Origin: Stutzerimonas stutzeri
GTDB taxonomy: Bacteria > Pseudomonadota > Gammaproteobacteria > Pseudomonadales > Pseudomonadaceae
Direction: 5' to 3'
Length of the DNA: 64,000 nt
NCBI RefSeq assembly: GCF_024448895.1
Contig: NZ_JAMOIC010000005.1
Location: 124,001-188,000 of the forward strand
Shown: in pieces, positions 27,478 to 36,132 of the stretch
Position numbering within the stretch: position 1 is the stretch's first letter
Layout: each line of letters opens with the position of its first letter
Program-made: the position numbers and the translations under genes
Notes under the pieces: generated by a model
What the model saw: the letters and a program-made list of their open reading frames with translations, nothing else
The model's database searches: none
Told to the model about the DNA's origin: nothing

Positions 27478-28845
27478 CTATTTTTTTGTCAGCAGCTTCC
27501 AGGGCTTGAGTGTCCAGACCACTCGCCCCTGTTCTATCCGGGAATGGAGCTGCTCGTCGTCCAATGGCTGGCCGGCCAGTTCGTAGAGCTTGGCCAGTTC
27601 GCCGTAGAGGCGGTCGATTTCCGGAAGTTCGAGCGTTGTACGAGCCAGATGCAGCCAGACCAGCAGGCGCTCCATGCGTGGACGTTGTTCGGCGAGGTCT
27701 TCGGGTTGCTGCTGATAACGCAGCAGTTGCAACGCTTCGGCTTCTTCGCCGAGCTGGCGAGGCAGCCAGTTGCCCAGCTCAGCGGCGCCTTGACGGTTGC
27801 CGCGGTTGTTGCGATCAGCCGTCCAGCCGCGCTGCAGCAGCCACAGGGAGGCCTTCAGCGAGAACAGGCCCCAGCGGGGTTGGGCCAGTTCGGCAGCGAA
27901 TTCGTCGGGCGCGCTTTTGCGGGTGGCTTCATCGTCCTGGCCGGCCTCGATACGCGGACGCCAGTCCTGAATCAGTGCATCGAGCTGTTCACGCAGCTCG
28001 CGGCTGCTGGCGCGCGGTGCGGCCTGGCCGAGGCTGCCAAGCAAGGCGCGCAATTCCACCAGCTGTTGCAGCCACTCGCCCAGCAACTTCCAGCGGCCAT
28101 TGAAGCGGTATTGCTCAGCCAGCCGCTGGCTATTGCCGAGCAACTGCCAGGCCAGAGCGGCGAAGGCATCATCGAGCGGCATCGTTGCGTCGAGTTGGGG
28201 CGCTGGCAGGCTTAGCGAGTAGCTGTCGGCGTCATACAGACGGTAGCCGCGCTCGGCCTTGCTGATATCGCAGGGCATCAGCGCAAGGTCGGCGGCCAGT
28301 TCTGCGGCCAGCTCCAGCAGGGCTTCGGGTTCACCCTGGCGCAGCTCAAGTTCCATCTCGCAGATCTCTTCGCTCTGCTTGCCTACCACGACCTTGCCCA
28401 GGTCCAGCGCTGCTTCGATGACCACCTTGGCCTTGCCGCGGCCCCAGGCAATTTCGGCTTTCTCGCGAACGAAATCAGTGGTGAAAATCGGCTTCAGGGT
28501 TTTCTTGTCCAGCTCGGCAAGGCTGGCTGGCCAGCACTCGTCGTCGAGTTTCTTGGTGTCCAGCTTGGCCTTGTCCAAATACCAGTCCCATTCGTTGCGC
28601 TCGGACAGCCCGGCAACGCTCTGGCCACGGCTCTTGAGAGTCTGGATGAACTGGTCGCCGTCGCGACGCAGGCGCAGCGCAACTTTCGCCTGAGCCAGCT
28701 CGCGCTCGGGCGTGTCGAAATATTGATTGAAGAGTTCGTGGCGTTCCCAGCCGCTCTTGTTGCGCTTTTTCAGCAGCGGATGGTCGCGTAGTGCTGCCAG
28801 AGTTTCGCGGCTGGCGCGCAGCTTGATTTCGGTTTCTTTCTGCAT
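27478..28845 (-). CDS. CYTH-domain inorganic triphosphatase (YgiF-like)
   Basis: 455 residues. The N-terminus carries the CYTH signature ExExK (Glu4, Glu6, Lys8 in KETEIKL). Further tunnel residues follow: YFDTPERELAQAKVALRLRR, QTLKSRG, and an acidic CEMELELRQGE strand near 185-195. The C-terminal ~240 residues are helical, as in YgiF-type proteins with a CHAD-related tail. Family activity: metal-dependent hydrolysis of tripolyphosphate. It is divergent from the PhoU-like/Pit pair, a sensible phosphate-metabolism neighbourhood. The CHAD-like part is poor in the usual histidines. Confidence 0.88.
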   Translation of the reverse strand: MQKETEIKLRASRETLAALRDHPLLKKRNKSGWERHELFNQYFDTPERELAQAKVALRLRRDGDQFIQTLKSRGQSVAGLSERNEWDWYLDKAKLDTKKLDDECWPASLAELDKKTLKPIFTTDFVREKAEIAWGRGKAKVVIEAALDLGKVVVGKQSEEICEMELELRQGEPEALLELAAELAADLALMPCDISKAERGYRLYDADSYSLSLPAPQLDATMPLDDAFAALAWQLLGNSQRLAEQYRFNGRWKLLGEWLQQLVELRALLGSLGQAAPRASSRELREQLDALIQDWRPRIEAGQDDEATRKSAPDEFAAELAQPRWGLFSLKASLWLLQRGWTADRNNRGNRQGAAELGNWLPRQLGEEAEALQLLRYQQQPEDLAEQRPRMERLLVWLHLARTTLELPEIDRLYGELAKLYELAGQPLDDEQLHSRIEQGRVVWTLKPWKLLTKK

Positions 28846-28953
28846 GTGCCTGGACGATGCCTATAGTGAATATATTTCAGCTTGATGACGTGCGGTGGCG
28901 GCCGCCAGGGGCCGTCCGTATACTTGCCGCCTTCTGAAGCCGGGGTGCTCCCT

Positions 28954-29631
28954 ATGCCAATCAATCCTTTCGTCAGCCTGTTCGGACGCTCACCCATCGG
29001 TCCGATGCAGCAGCACATGGCCAAGTCTCACGAGTGCGCGGCCAATCTGGTTCCGCTGTTCCAGGCGATCACGACAGAAGACTGGGATCGGGTCGAACAG
29101 ATCCAGAAAGAGATGTCCCGACTGGAAAACGAGGCCGACAAGCTCAAGAAGAGCGTCCGCCAGCATCTGCCGAAGAGCCTGTTTCTGCCTGTTCCGCGCT
29201 CGGATCTGCTGGAGCTGCTGAGTGTACAGGACAAAATTGCCAACCGTGCCAAGGACATCGCCGGGCTGATGCTGGGGCGCTGCATGACCATCCCGCCTGC
29301 CCTGCAGCCGGAAATGCTTGCCTTCGTTCAGCGCAGCGTCGACGCCAGCTGCCAGGCCTTGAAGGCGCTCAAGGAACTGGACTCGCTGTTGGAAACCGGC
29401 TTTGCCGGCCGAGAAGCTACCCTGGTGGAAAAGATGGTCGAGGAGCTCGAGGAAATCGAGCGTGAAACCGACCGTATGCAGATCACGGTGCGCCGTGCGC
29501 TGTTCAAGCTGGAAAAGGAATTGCCGCCAGTAGACGTGATGTTTCTCTACAAGATCATCGAATGGATCGGTGACGTGGCTGACCGTGCCGAGCGCGTCGG
29601 CAACCGTCTGGAACAACTGCTGGCGCGCTGA
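28954..29631 (+). CDS. DUF47 / PhoU-like phosphate transport regulator (TIGR00153)
   Basis: 225 residues from the ATG at 28954; a longer upstream frame has no support. It is all-helical, with MPINPFVSLFGRSPIGPMQQHM at the start, the PhoU-like acidic pattern QIQKEMSRLENEADKLKK, and a second EEIERETDRMQ helix that likely binds metal. It ends with KIIEWIGDVADRAERVGNRLE. Proteins of this family are encoded next to Pit transporters and are thought to modulate them. Here the pit gene follows after 39 bp on the same strand. Predicted cytoplasmic. Confidence 0.9.
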   Translation: MPINPFVSLFGRSPIGPMQQHMAKSHECAANLVPLFQAITTEDWDRVEQIQKEMSRLENEADKLKKSVRQHLPKSLFLPVPRSDLLELLSVQDKIANRAKDIAGLMLGRCMTIPPALQPEMLAFVQRSVDASCQALKALKELDSLLETGFAGREATLVEKMVEELEEIERETDRMQITVRRALFKLEKELPPVDVMFLYKIIEWIGDVADRAERVGNRLEQLLAR

Positions 29632-29670
29632 GGCGCCAGCATCCTTTCTGGGTTCAACAGGTAATTCCTT

Positions 29671-30936
29671 ATGTCTTTTATCGCGGAATACGGCTTCGTA
29701 CTCCTGGTGCTTGCCTGCGCATTCGGTTTCTTCATGGCTTGGGGCGTGGGCGCCAATGACGTGGCAAACGCCATGGGTACTTCGGTCGGGTCCCGGGCGC
29801 TGACCATCAAGCAGGCCATTGTTGTGGCCATGATCTTCGAGTTTTGCGGTGCCTATCTGGCCGGTGGCGAAGTCACCGAGACCATCAAGAACGGCATCGT
29901 CGACGCGGAGGTGATCTCCCCTGACTTGATGGTGCTGGGCATGATGTCGGCGTTGCTGGCCGCCGGCACCTGGCTGTTGATCGCCACCATGAAAGGCTGG
30001 CCGGTTTCCACCACGCATTCGATCATCGGCGCGGTCATCGGCTTTGCCGCCGTGGGTGTGTCTACCGATGCCGTGCATTGGGACGCCATTGGCCCGATCG
30101 TGGCGAGCTGGGTGGTGACGCCGATGCTCTCGGGCATCGTTGCGTTCGGGCTGTTCATGAGCGTGCAAAAGCTCATCATCAACACCGATGATCCGTTCCT
30201 CAACGCAAAGCGCTTCGTACCGCTGTACATGTTCCTGACCGGATTCATGGTTGCGCTGATGACGGTTACCAAGGGCCTCAAGCATGTCGGCCTGACCCTG
30301 AGCAGCGGCCAGGGCATCCTGATGGCGTTTGCCATCGGCGTGCTGGTGATGTTGGTCGGGATTGGATTGCTGTCGCGGATCAAGGTCGACGTCGAGGCTG
30401 ATCGCACCTTCCACTATGCCAGTGTGGAAAAGGTTTTTGCCGTACTGATGATCTTCACTGCCTGTTCCATGGCCTTTGCCCATGGCGCCAACGACGTGGC
30501 AAATGCCGTTGGTCCGCTGGCGGCTGTGGTTGGTGTCATCCAGTCCGGTGGCGCGGCGGAAATCGCCGCCAAGTCGGCAGTGCCGGGTTGGGTGCTCTTG
30601 CTCGGCGCAGTAGGTATCGTCATCGGTCTGGCCACTTATGGTTACAAGGTGATTGCCACTATCGGCAAGGAAATCACCGAGCTGACGCCGAGCCGTGGCT
30701 TCGCCGCGGAATTGGCGACTGCGACCACGGTGGTTGGTGCCTCCGCGATCGGTCTACCGGTGTCGACTACCCATACGCTGGTTGGCGCGGTGCTGGGCAT
30801 TGGCATCGCGCGCGGTATCGGCGCTCTGAACCTTGGCGTGGTTGGGTCGATTTTCATGTCCTGGCTGATCACTCTGCCCGCCGGCGCCTTCCTGGCGATC
30901 GTTTTCTTCACCATCCTCAAGGCAATCTTTGTCTGA
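29671..30936 (+). CDS. pit: Low-affinity inorganic phosphate transporter, Pit family
   Basis: 421 residues with about ten membrane segments and the two inverted Pit signatures: VGANDVANAMGTSVGS (27-41) and HGANDVANAVGP (near 270). PVSTTHTLVGAVLG and PVSTTHSIIGAVIGF are the matching substrate-site repeats. It takes up metal-phosphate with protons across the inner membrane. It is the second gene of a DUF47-pit operon. Length and motifs are those of the intact family. Confidence 0.94.
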   Translation: MSFIAEYGFVLLVLACAFGFFMAWGVGANDVANAMGTSVGSRALTIKQAIVVAMIFEFCGAYLAGGEVTETIKNGIVDAEVISPDLMVLGMMSALLAAGTWLLIATMKGWPVSTTHSIIGAVIGFAAVGVSTDAVHWDAIGPIVASWVVTPMLSGIVAFGLFMSVQKLIINTDDPFLNAKRFVPLYMFLTGFMVALMTVTKGLKHVGLTLSSGQGILMAFAIGVLVMLVGIGLLSRIKVDVEADRTFHYASVEKVFAVLMIFTACSMAFAHGANDVANAVGPLAAVVGVIQSGGAAEIAAKSAVPGWVLLLGAVGIVIGLATYGYKVIATIGKEITELTPSRGFAAELATATTVVGASAIGLPVSTTHTLVGAVLGIGIARGIGALNLGVVGSIFMSWLITLPAGAFLAIVFFTILKAIFV

Positions 30937-31034
30937 TCGCCCTGCCGCCGCTGTTTTTACCCAGCGGTAAAGCTGCGGCGGCGCGTTTCATGTTTCACTG
31001 AGCACCACATTATTCGTCTTTCAGGAGGCTGTCG

Positions 31035-32192
31035 GTGCCCATCCCCTCGCTTAAAGACCAATTCGCTGCGCTGATTGCCGCGCCGTCGGTGAGCTGCACC
31101 CAGGCCCATTGGGACCAGACCAACCGTCCGGTCATCGACCTGCTCGCAGGATGGCTCGGTGACCTCGGTTTCGCCTGTGAGGTGCAGGAGATCACCCCCG
31201 GCAAATTCAACTTGCTCGCCAGCTACGGCAGCGGCCCGGGCGGTCTGGTCCTGGCCGGACACAGCGATACCGTGCCTTTCGATGCCGAGTTGTGGACAGC
31301 CGAGCCACTGCAGTTGCGCGAAGCCGATGACCGCTGGTACGGCCTTGGCGTTTGCGACATGAAAAGTTTTTTCGCGCTGGTCATCGAGGCCGTGCTGCCA
31401 TTGCTCGACAAGCCGTTCCGCCAGCCGCTGCTGATCCTCGCGACCTGTGACGAGGAAAGCTCCATGTCCGGCGCCCGCGCGCTGGCCGATGCCGGGCGCC
31501 CACTGGGGCGTGCGGCAGTGATCGGCGAGCCGACAGGACTGCGCCCGGTGCGTTTGCATAAGGGCATCATGATGGAAGGTATCGAGATTCACGGGCAGAG
31601 CGGCCATTCCTCCAATCCGGCCTATGGGCACAGCGCGCTGGAGGCGATGCACGACGTCATGGGCGAGCTGATCACGCTGAGGCGCGAGTGGCAGAGTCAG
31701 TACAACAACCCGCTGTTCGACGTACCGCAGCCAACGCTCAATCTCGGCTGTATCCATGGCGGCGACAACCCTAATCGCATCTGCGGCCAGTGCTCGCTGG
31801 AATATGACCTCAGGCCCTTGCCCGGCATGGATCCGGCGCAGCTGCGCGAAGCGATTGCCGGGCGCTTGCGTCCGGTTGCCGAAAAGCATCAGGTGAAGAT
31901 CGATCTCGCGCCGCTGTTTCCCAGTGTGCCGGCCTTTGACCAGGGCGCCGATGGCGAACTGGTCAAGCTTGCAGAACGGCTCACCGGGCATGCTGCCGAG
32001 GCAGTGGCCTTCGCCACCGAAGCGCCTTATCTTCAGCAGCTTGGGTGCGAGACGCTGGTGCTTGGCCCAGGTGATATCGCCTGCGCCCACCAGCCTGACG
32101 AGTATCTGGATCTGGACCGAATCGAACCCACCGTGAGGTTGCTACGCGGAATGATCGAACACTATTGCCTGCAACCGGCGAGCCGAGGATAG
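31035..32192 (+). CDS. argE: Acetylornithine deacetylase
   Basis: 385 residues starting at GTG, with a perfect AGGAGG six bases upstream. It is an M20-family metal hydrolase: His76 and Asp78 in LAGHSDTVPFD, the CDMKSFFAL zinc ligand, the catalytic glutamate pair in ATCDEESSMSGARAL, and the dimerisation-domain EIHGQSGHSSNPAYGHSALEAMH. It removes the acetyl group from N2-acetylornithine in arginine biosynthesis. It is followed at once by argA, which makes the pathway's first intermediate. This fits ArgE rather than a succinyl-diaminopimelate desuccinylase. Confidence 0.93.
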   Translation: MPIPSLKDQFAALIAAPSVSCTQAHWDQTNRPVIDLLAGWLGDLGFACEVQEITPGKFNLLASYGSGPGGLVLAGHSDTVPFDAELWTAEPLQLREADDRWYGLGVCDMKSFFALVIEAVLPLLDKPFRQPLLILATCDEESSMSGARALADAGRPLGRAAVIGEPTGLRPVRLHKGIMMEGIEIHGQSGHSSNPAYGHSALEAMHDVMGELITLRREWQSQYNNPLFDVPQPTLNLGCIHGGDNPNRICGQCSLEYDLRPLPGMDPAQLREAIAGRLRPVAEKHQVKIDLAPLFPSVPAFDQGADGELVKLAERLTGHAAEAVAFATEAPYLQQLGCETLVLGPGDIACAHQPDEYLDLDRIEPTVRLLRGMIEHYCLQPASRG

Positions 32193-32294
32193 GAGCAGGT
32201 TTGGCGATCTGATCGCGAGGTGAATCTGCTCCATGCAACCCGTTCCTTGACCCGGCTCCCGGACTGAAAAAGCTGCTACCTGAAGGCTTCTGCA

Positions 32295-33596
32295 ATGCAC
32301 AACTATGTCACTTGGCTGCGCGATTCATCCCCCTATATCAATTCCCATCGTGACCGCACCTTCGTGGTCATGCTGCCCGGCGATGGCCTGGAACACCCCA
32401 ACTTCGCCAACATTGTCCACGACCTGGTGCTGTTGCACAGCCTTGGCGTGCGGCTGGTGCTGGCGTTTGGCTCGCGCCCGCAGATCGAAGAGCGGCTCGC
32501 TGCGCGGGGTATCGAGCCGCGCTTCTACCGTGACCTGCGCATCACCGATTCAGCGACGCTGGAGTGCGTGATTGATGCAGTCGGGCACATGCGCATTGCC
32601 CTCGAAGCGCGGCTGTCGATGGACATGGCCGCATCGCCGATGCAGGGAGCGCGATTGCGCGTGGCCAGTGGCAACTTCGTTACAGCCCGGCCAATCGGTG
32701 TGCTCGATGGCGTCGACTATCACCACACCGGTGAAGTGCGCCGGGTCGATCGCAAGGGAATCGGTCGTTTGCTGGACGAGCGCACCATCGTGCTGCTGTC
32801 ACCGCTGGGTTATTCGCCCACCGGGGAGATTTTCAATATCGCCTGTGAAGACATCGCCACGCGCGCTGCCATCGATCTGCAGGCCGACAAGCTGGTGCTT
32901 TACGGGGCCGAGCGGGGCCTGCGCGACGAAAGCGGCAGGCTGGTACGCGAACTGCGGCCGCCGCAGATTCCGGCCTATCTTGAGCGCCTCGTCGGCACTT
33001 ACCAGGCCGAATTGCTCGACGCCGCCGCCCAGGCCTGCAAGGGCGGCGTGCGGCGCAGCCACGTCATCAGCTACGCCGAGGACGGCTCTCTGCTCAACGA
33101 GCTGTTCACCCGTGACGGCGGCGACGGCACGCTGGTGACCCAGGAGCAGTTCGAACAGCTGCGTGAGGCGACCATCGAAGACGTCGGCGGCCTTATCGAT
33201 CTGATCACGCCGCTGGAAGAGCAGGGCATCCTGGTGCGCCGCTCGCGCGAGGTGTTGGAGCGCGAAGTGGAGCAATTCAGCATCGTCGAGCGCGACGGCC
33301 TGATCATCGCCTGCGCAGCGCTCTATCCCATCGCTGATTCGGATTCCGGTGAATTGGCGTGTCTGGCGGTGAATCCCGAATACCGCCACGGCGGGCGCGG
33401 CGACGAACTGCTTGAGCGCATCGAAGCCCGGGCGCGCAGGCTGGGCTTGAAAACTCTGTTCGTGCTCACCACCCGCACCGCGCACTGGTTCCGTGAGCGT
33501 GGCTTCGAGCCCAGTGGCGTCGAGCGGTTACCGGCGGCGCGTGCCTCGCTGTACAACTTCCAGCGCAACTCGAAGATTTTCGAAAAGGCGCTTTAG
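32295..33596 (+). CDS. argA: N-acetylglutamate synthase
   Basis: 433 residues with the classical two-domain ArgA layout. The N-terminal amino-acid-kinase fold (~1-290) begins WLRDSSPYINSHRDRTFVVMLPGDGLEHPNF and provides arginine feedback. The C-terminal GNAT acetyltransferase (~295-433) has the acetyl-CoA loop VNPEYRHGGRGDELLERIE and ends near RASLYNFQRNSKIFEK. It catalyses the first committed step of arginine biosynthesis. It follows argE by 102 bp on the same strand. A REP pair lies after the gene, before the convergent gshA. Confidence 0.96.
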   Translation: MHNYVTWLRDSSPYINSHRDRTFVVMLPGDGLEHPNFANIVHDLVLLHSLGVRLVLAFGSRPQIEERLAARGIEPRFYRDLRITDSATLECVIDAVGHMRIALEARLSMDMAASPMQGARLRVASGNFVTARPIGVLDGVDYHHTGEVRRVDRKGIGRLLDERTIVLLSPLGYSPTGEIFNIACEDIATRAAIDLQADKLVLYGAERGLRDESGRLVRELRPPQIPAYLERLVGTYQAELLDAAAQACKGGVRRSHVISYAEDGSLLNELFTRDGGDGTLVTQEQFEQLREATIEDVGGLIDLITPLEEQGILVRRSREVLEREVEQFSIVERDGLIIACAALYPIADSDSGELACLAVNPEYRHGGRGDELLERIEARARRLGLKTLFVLTTRTAHWFRERGFEPSGVERLPAARASLYNFQRNSKIFEKAL

Positions 33597-33660
33597 CTGT
33601 TCTGGTGTTTGGGCTCGTTTGTTGTCCCCCCACGGCTGCAAGCGGCAGCTATGGGGGACG

Positions 33661-33757
33661 GTAGGGTGGGCTTCAGCCCACCAAAGTGAGTGCCGGCGTA
33701 CAACAGACGAGGCATAGGGCGATTGAGAGGCAAGCGGTGGGCTAAAGCCCACCCTGC
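33661..33757. repeat. REP pair (REPIN-like)
   Basis: GTAGGGTGGGCTTCAGCCCACC at 33661-33682 and GCGGTGGGCTAAAGCCCACCCTGC at 33734-33757 face each other across ~50 bp. Both arms are nearly perfect palindromes. They sit between convergent argA and gshA and match the repeats near 27.4 and 39.5 kb. Confidence 0.88.
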
Positions 33758-33830
33758 TGCCGGGGCAGAACCTGAGAGCCAATAAAAAGAGGAGAAGGTT
33801 CAAGCAAAGCCGCGATGGCCCGATTTGACT

Positions 33831-33850
33831 CGCCAGCCGTGGAGCTGGCG
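33831..33850. repeat. Short hairpin downstream of gshA
   Basis: Perfect 7-bp stem CGCCAGC-CGTGGA-GCTGGCG. There is no T-run, so it is not called a terminator. Confidence 0.4.
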
Positions 33851-33876
33851 CGTCTACCGGTCGCCGTAACTACGGT

Positions 33877-35466
33877 TTACGGCGCGTTCAGGCTCGTCAG
33901 GCTGCGCTGATAGTCTTCGACGAAGCTGTCGAAATCCAGCGTGTCTTCGGCTTCCATGGTGGCTTGTTGCGCCAGGGATTGCTTAGCGGTCTGATCGAAC
34001 CAGGCCATATCCGCTGCCGTCAGTGGTTGTGCGCGGAAATGCTCGGCGTGCAGGCGCGTCTGGCGCAGCGCAAACTGGCTGAAGCTCTCATCGTGGGCGC
34101 GTAGCGCTTCGAGTACCTGGGCTGATGGTGTCAGGCTGCTGTCTGCAACCTTCGCCTGTTGTGCAGAAAGTGCCTCGACGTGCGCGTCGCCGCCATGACT
34201 GCGGTCCAGTATTGCAGCGACCTTGCTGATTTCCCCGAGCAACTCACTCGCCCAGTCCTGAAGGCTGATGCTCTCGCCGCGGCGGCGCAGTTCCAGACCG
34301 GGCTTGCGGCCTTCCTTGACTACCTTGAGGAAATTGTCATTGCTGGCGCGGCATTCGCCTTCGACCAGGCAGGGGCTCTCCTGCAAGGTGCAGAACAGCA
34401 GGAAGGCGTCGAGGAAACGTGCTTCCTGGAGGTCGATGCCCAGCGGCAGGAATGGGTTGATGTCCAGGCAGCGCACTTCGATGTACTGAATGCCGCGCGC
34501 GCGCAAGGCGTGCAACGGGCGTTCGCCGGTGCCCGTGACGCGCTTGGGGCGGATGTTCGAGTAGTACTCGTTCTCGATCTGCAGGACGTTGGTGTTCAGC
34601 TGCTGCCAGTTGCCTTCCGCGTCCTTGGTACCCAGCGCCGCGTACTCGGGGTAGGGCGTCGATACCGCCTTGTGCAGGCTGGTGGTGTAGCTCGGCAGGT
34701 CGTCATAACAAGGCGTGAGCCCGGCCTGGGCATTGCTCTGATAGCCCAGATCGCTCATGCGCAGGCTGGTAGCGTAGGGCAGATAGAGGGTGTCGTCGTC
34801 GAGCTGCTGGAGCTGGTGCGAGCGGCCTCGCATGAAGCTGGCGTCCAGAGCTGGCGAAGCGCCGAACAGATACATCAGCAGCCAGCTGTAGCGGCGGAAG
34901 TTGCGGATCAGCGCGATGTAGCGAGAAGACTGGTACTCCTGCGCGGATCGCTTGTCCCCATCATCGGCCTGCAACGTCGCCCACAACGCTTCCGGAAGCG
35001 AGAAGTTGTAGTGAATGCCGGCGATGCACTGCATGGTTTTGCCGTACCGAAGGGCCAGGCCCTGGCGGTACACATACTTGAGCCGGCCGATGTTGGAGCT
35101 GCCGTATTCGGCAATCGGAATCTGTGGCTCTGCCGGCAGCTGGCCCGGCATTGAAGGGCTCCAGAGGAATTCGTCGCCCAGCTTGCTGTAGGTGTACCGA
35201 TGAATGGCGTCCAGCTCAGTGAGCGTCTTCTGCGGATCGGTTTCGGTGCCGGTGATGAATTCCAGCAGCGCTTCGGAATAATCCGTGGTGATCTTCGGAT
35301 GCGTCAGCGCCGAACCCAGCGCCCGCGGGTGCGGCGTCAGCGCCAGTTGACCATCGTTATCGACGCGCAGGCATTCACGCTCGATCCCATGCAGGCATTG
35401 CGAGAGCAGCGACAGGTTGTGGTGCTCGGCCAGCAACGCCAGGCGGTGGGAGAGAAGATCGCTCAA
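33877..35466 (-). CDS. gshA: Glutamate-cysteine ligase (type 1)
   Basis: 529 residues, typical of the proteobacterial GshA. It starts [31 protein letters not shown], containing the GIERE metal/ATP motif. It continues with [25 protein letters not shown], and [17 protein letters not shown] in the central core. It joins glutamate and cysteine in the first step of glutathione synthesis, in the cytoplasm. It is convergent with argA and followed by a gap with REPs. The motifs look complete, and no gshB lies in the window. Confidence 0.96.
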   Translation of the reverse strand: MSDLLSHRLALLAEHHNLSLLSQCLHGIERECLRVDNDGQLALTPHPRALGSALTHPKITTDYSEALLEFITGTETDPQKTLTELDAIHRYTYSKLGDEFLWSPSMPGQLPAEPQIPIAEYGSSNIGRLKYVYRQGLALRYGKTMQCIAGIHYNFSLPEALWATLQADDGDKRSAQEYQSSRYIALIRNFRRYSWLLMYLFGASPALDASFMRGRSHQLQQLDDDTLYLPYATSLRMSDLGYQSNAQAGLTPCYDDLPSYTTSLHKAVSTPYPEYAALGTKDAEGNWQQLNTNVLQIENEYYSNIRPKRVTGTGERPLHALRARGIQYIEVRCLDINPFLPLGIDLQEARFLDAFLLFCTLQESPCLVEGECRASNDNFLKVVKEGRKPGLELRRRGESISLQDWASELLGEISKVAAILDRSHGGDAHVEALSAQQAKVADSSLTPSAQVLEALRAHDESFSQFALRQTRLHAEHFRAQPLTAADMAWFDQTAKQSLAQQATMEAEDTLDFDSFVEDYQRSLTSLNAP

Positions 35467-35744
35467 TTGGGAATTCCTTCACGCATCAGTCGGCACAATA
35501 TGGGGGTGGATCTTACGCTCTACAAGAGGCCGTCAGCGTTGGACCGCGCACCGCTACAGAGCGTTTCCAGCGCAGGGCGGTTCCTGCTCTATTCGCGGGG
35601 CGCTCGGTCTTTCGGATTGCGCTGGGCCGCGTGACGAGGCCAGGCAAGGGGCCGGCTCCGCCAGCGCTCTTCCCGGGCGACAGCGGGCTCAGCGCGGAAT
35701 CGATGAGTGAGTCGCAAGCTGGTCCTGGGCTGCGACCCATTGAC

Positions 35745-36131
35745 TCACATGACCGAAAAGGTCGCTTGAGCCTTGGCTATCAGTTTTTCACCCTGGTGGA
35801 CGTCAGCTTCGATCACCTGGGTTCGCCGGCCGCCATGCACCACCCAGGCGCGGCAGGTCAGCTCGCCTTCGGTCACCGGGCGAATGTAGTTGACCTTGCA
35901 CTCCAGGGTCACGCTGTTTGGTTCGCCGTTGTTGAGGCTGTGGCTGGCCTGGCCCATGGCCGTGTCGATCAGCGAGAACAGCGCGCCGCCGTGCAGCTTG
36001 CCGTGCAGGTTGCGCAAGCCATCATGCATGGCCAGACGCAGCAGCGCTTCTCCATTTGCGACCTCGACAATCTCAAGGCCCAGCAGGCGCCCGAAAGCGC
36101 TGCTGCTTCCCACTGACTCGGCTTCACGCAC
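35745..36131 (-). CDS. PaaI-type hotdog thioesterase
   Basis: 128 residues of a single hotdog domain. The active-site stretch LRNLHGKLHGGALFSLIDTAMG carries the HGG turn and the catalytic Asp of the PaaI subgroup. VTLECKVNYIRPVTEGELTCRAWVVHGGRRT is the usual second half. It should hydrolyse an aryl- or acyl-CoA, substrate unknown. It starts one base past the tex stop codon position, directly upstream of nothing else on its strand, so co-transcription from tex is likely. Confidence 0.88.
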   Translation of the reverse strand: MREAESVGSSSAFGRLLGLEIVEVANGEALLRLAMHDGLRNLHGKLHGGALFSLIDTAMGQASHSLNNGEPNSVTLECKVNYIRPVTEGELTCRAWVVHGGRRTQVIEADVHQGEKLIAKAQATFSVM

Positions 36132-36132
36132 C

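Noticed and set aside
28990-30483. 497-codon minus-strand frame over the DUF47-pit genes
   Set aside because: Low-complexity histidine/glycine-rich composition and full overlap with two well-supported plus-strand genes.
33831-33850. Intrinsic terminator after gshA
   Set aside because: Perfect short stem but no T-run on either side, so only listed as a hairpin.
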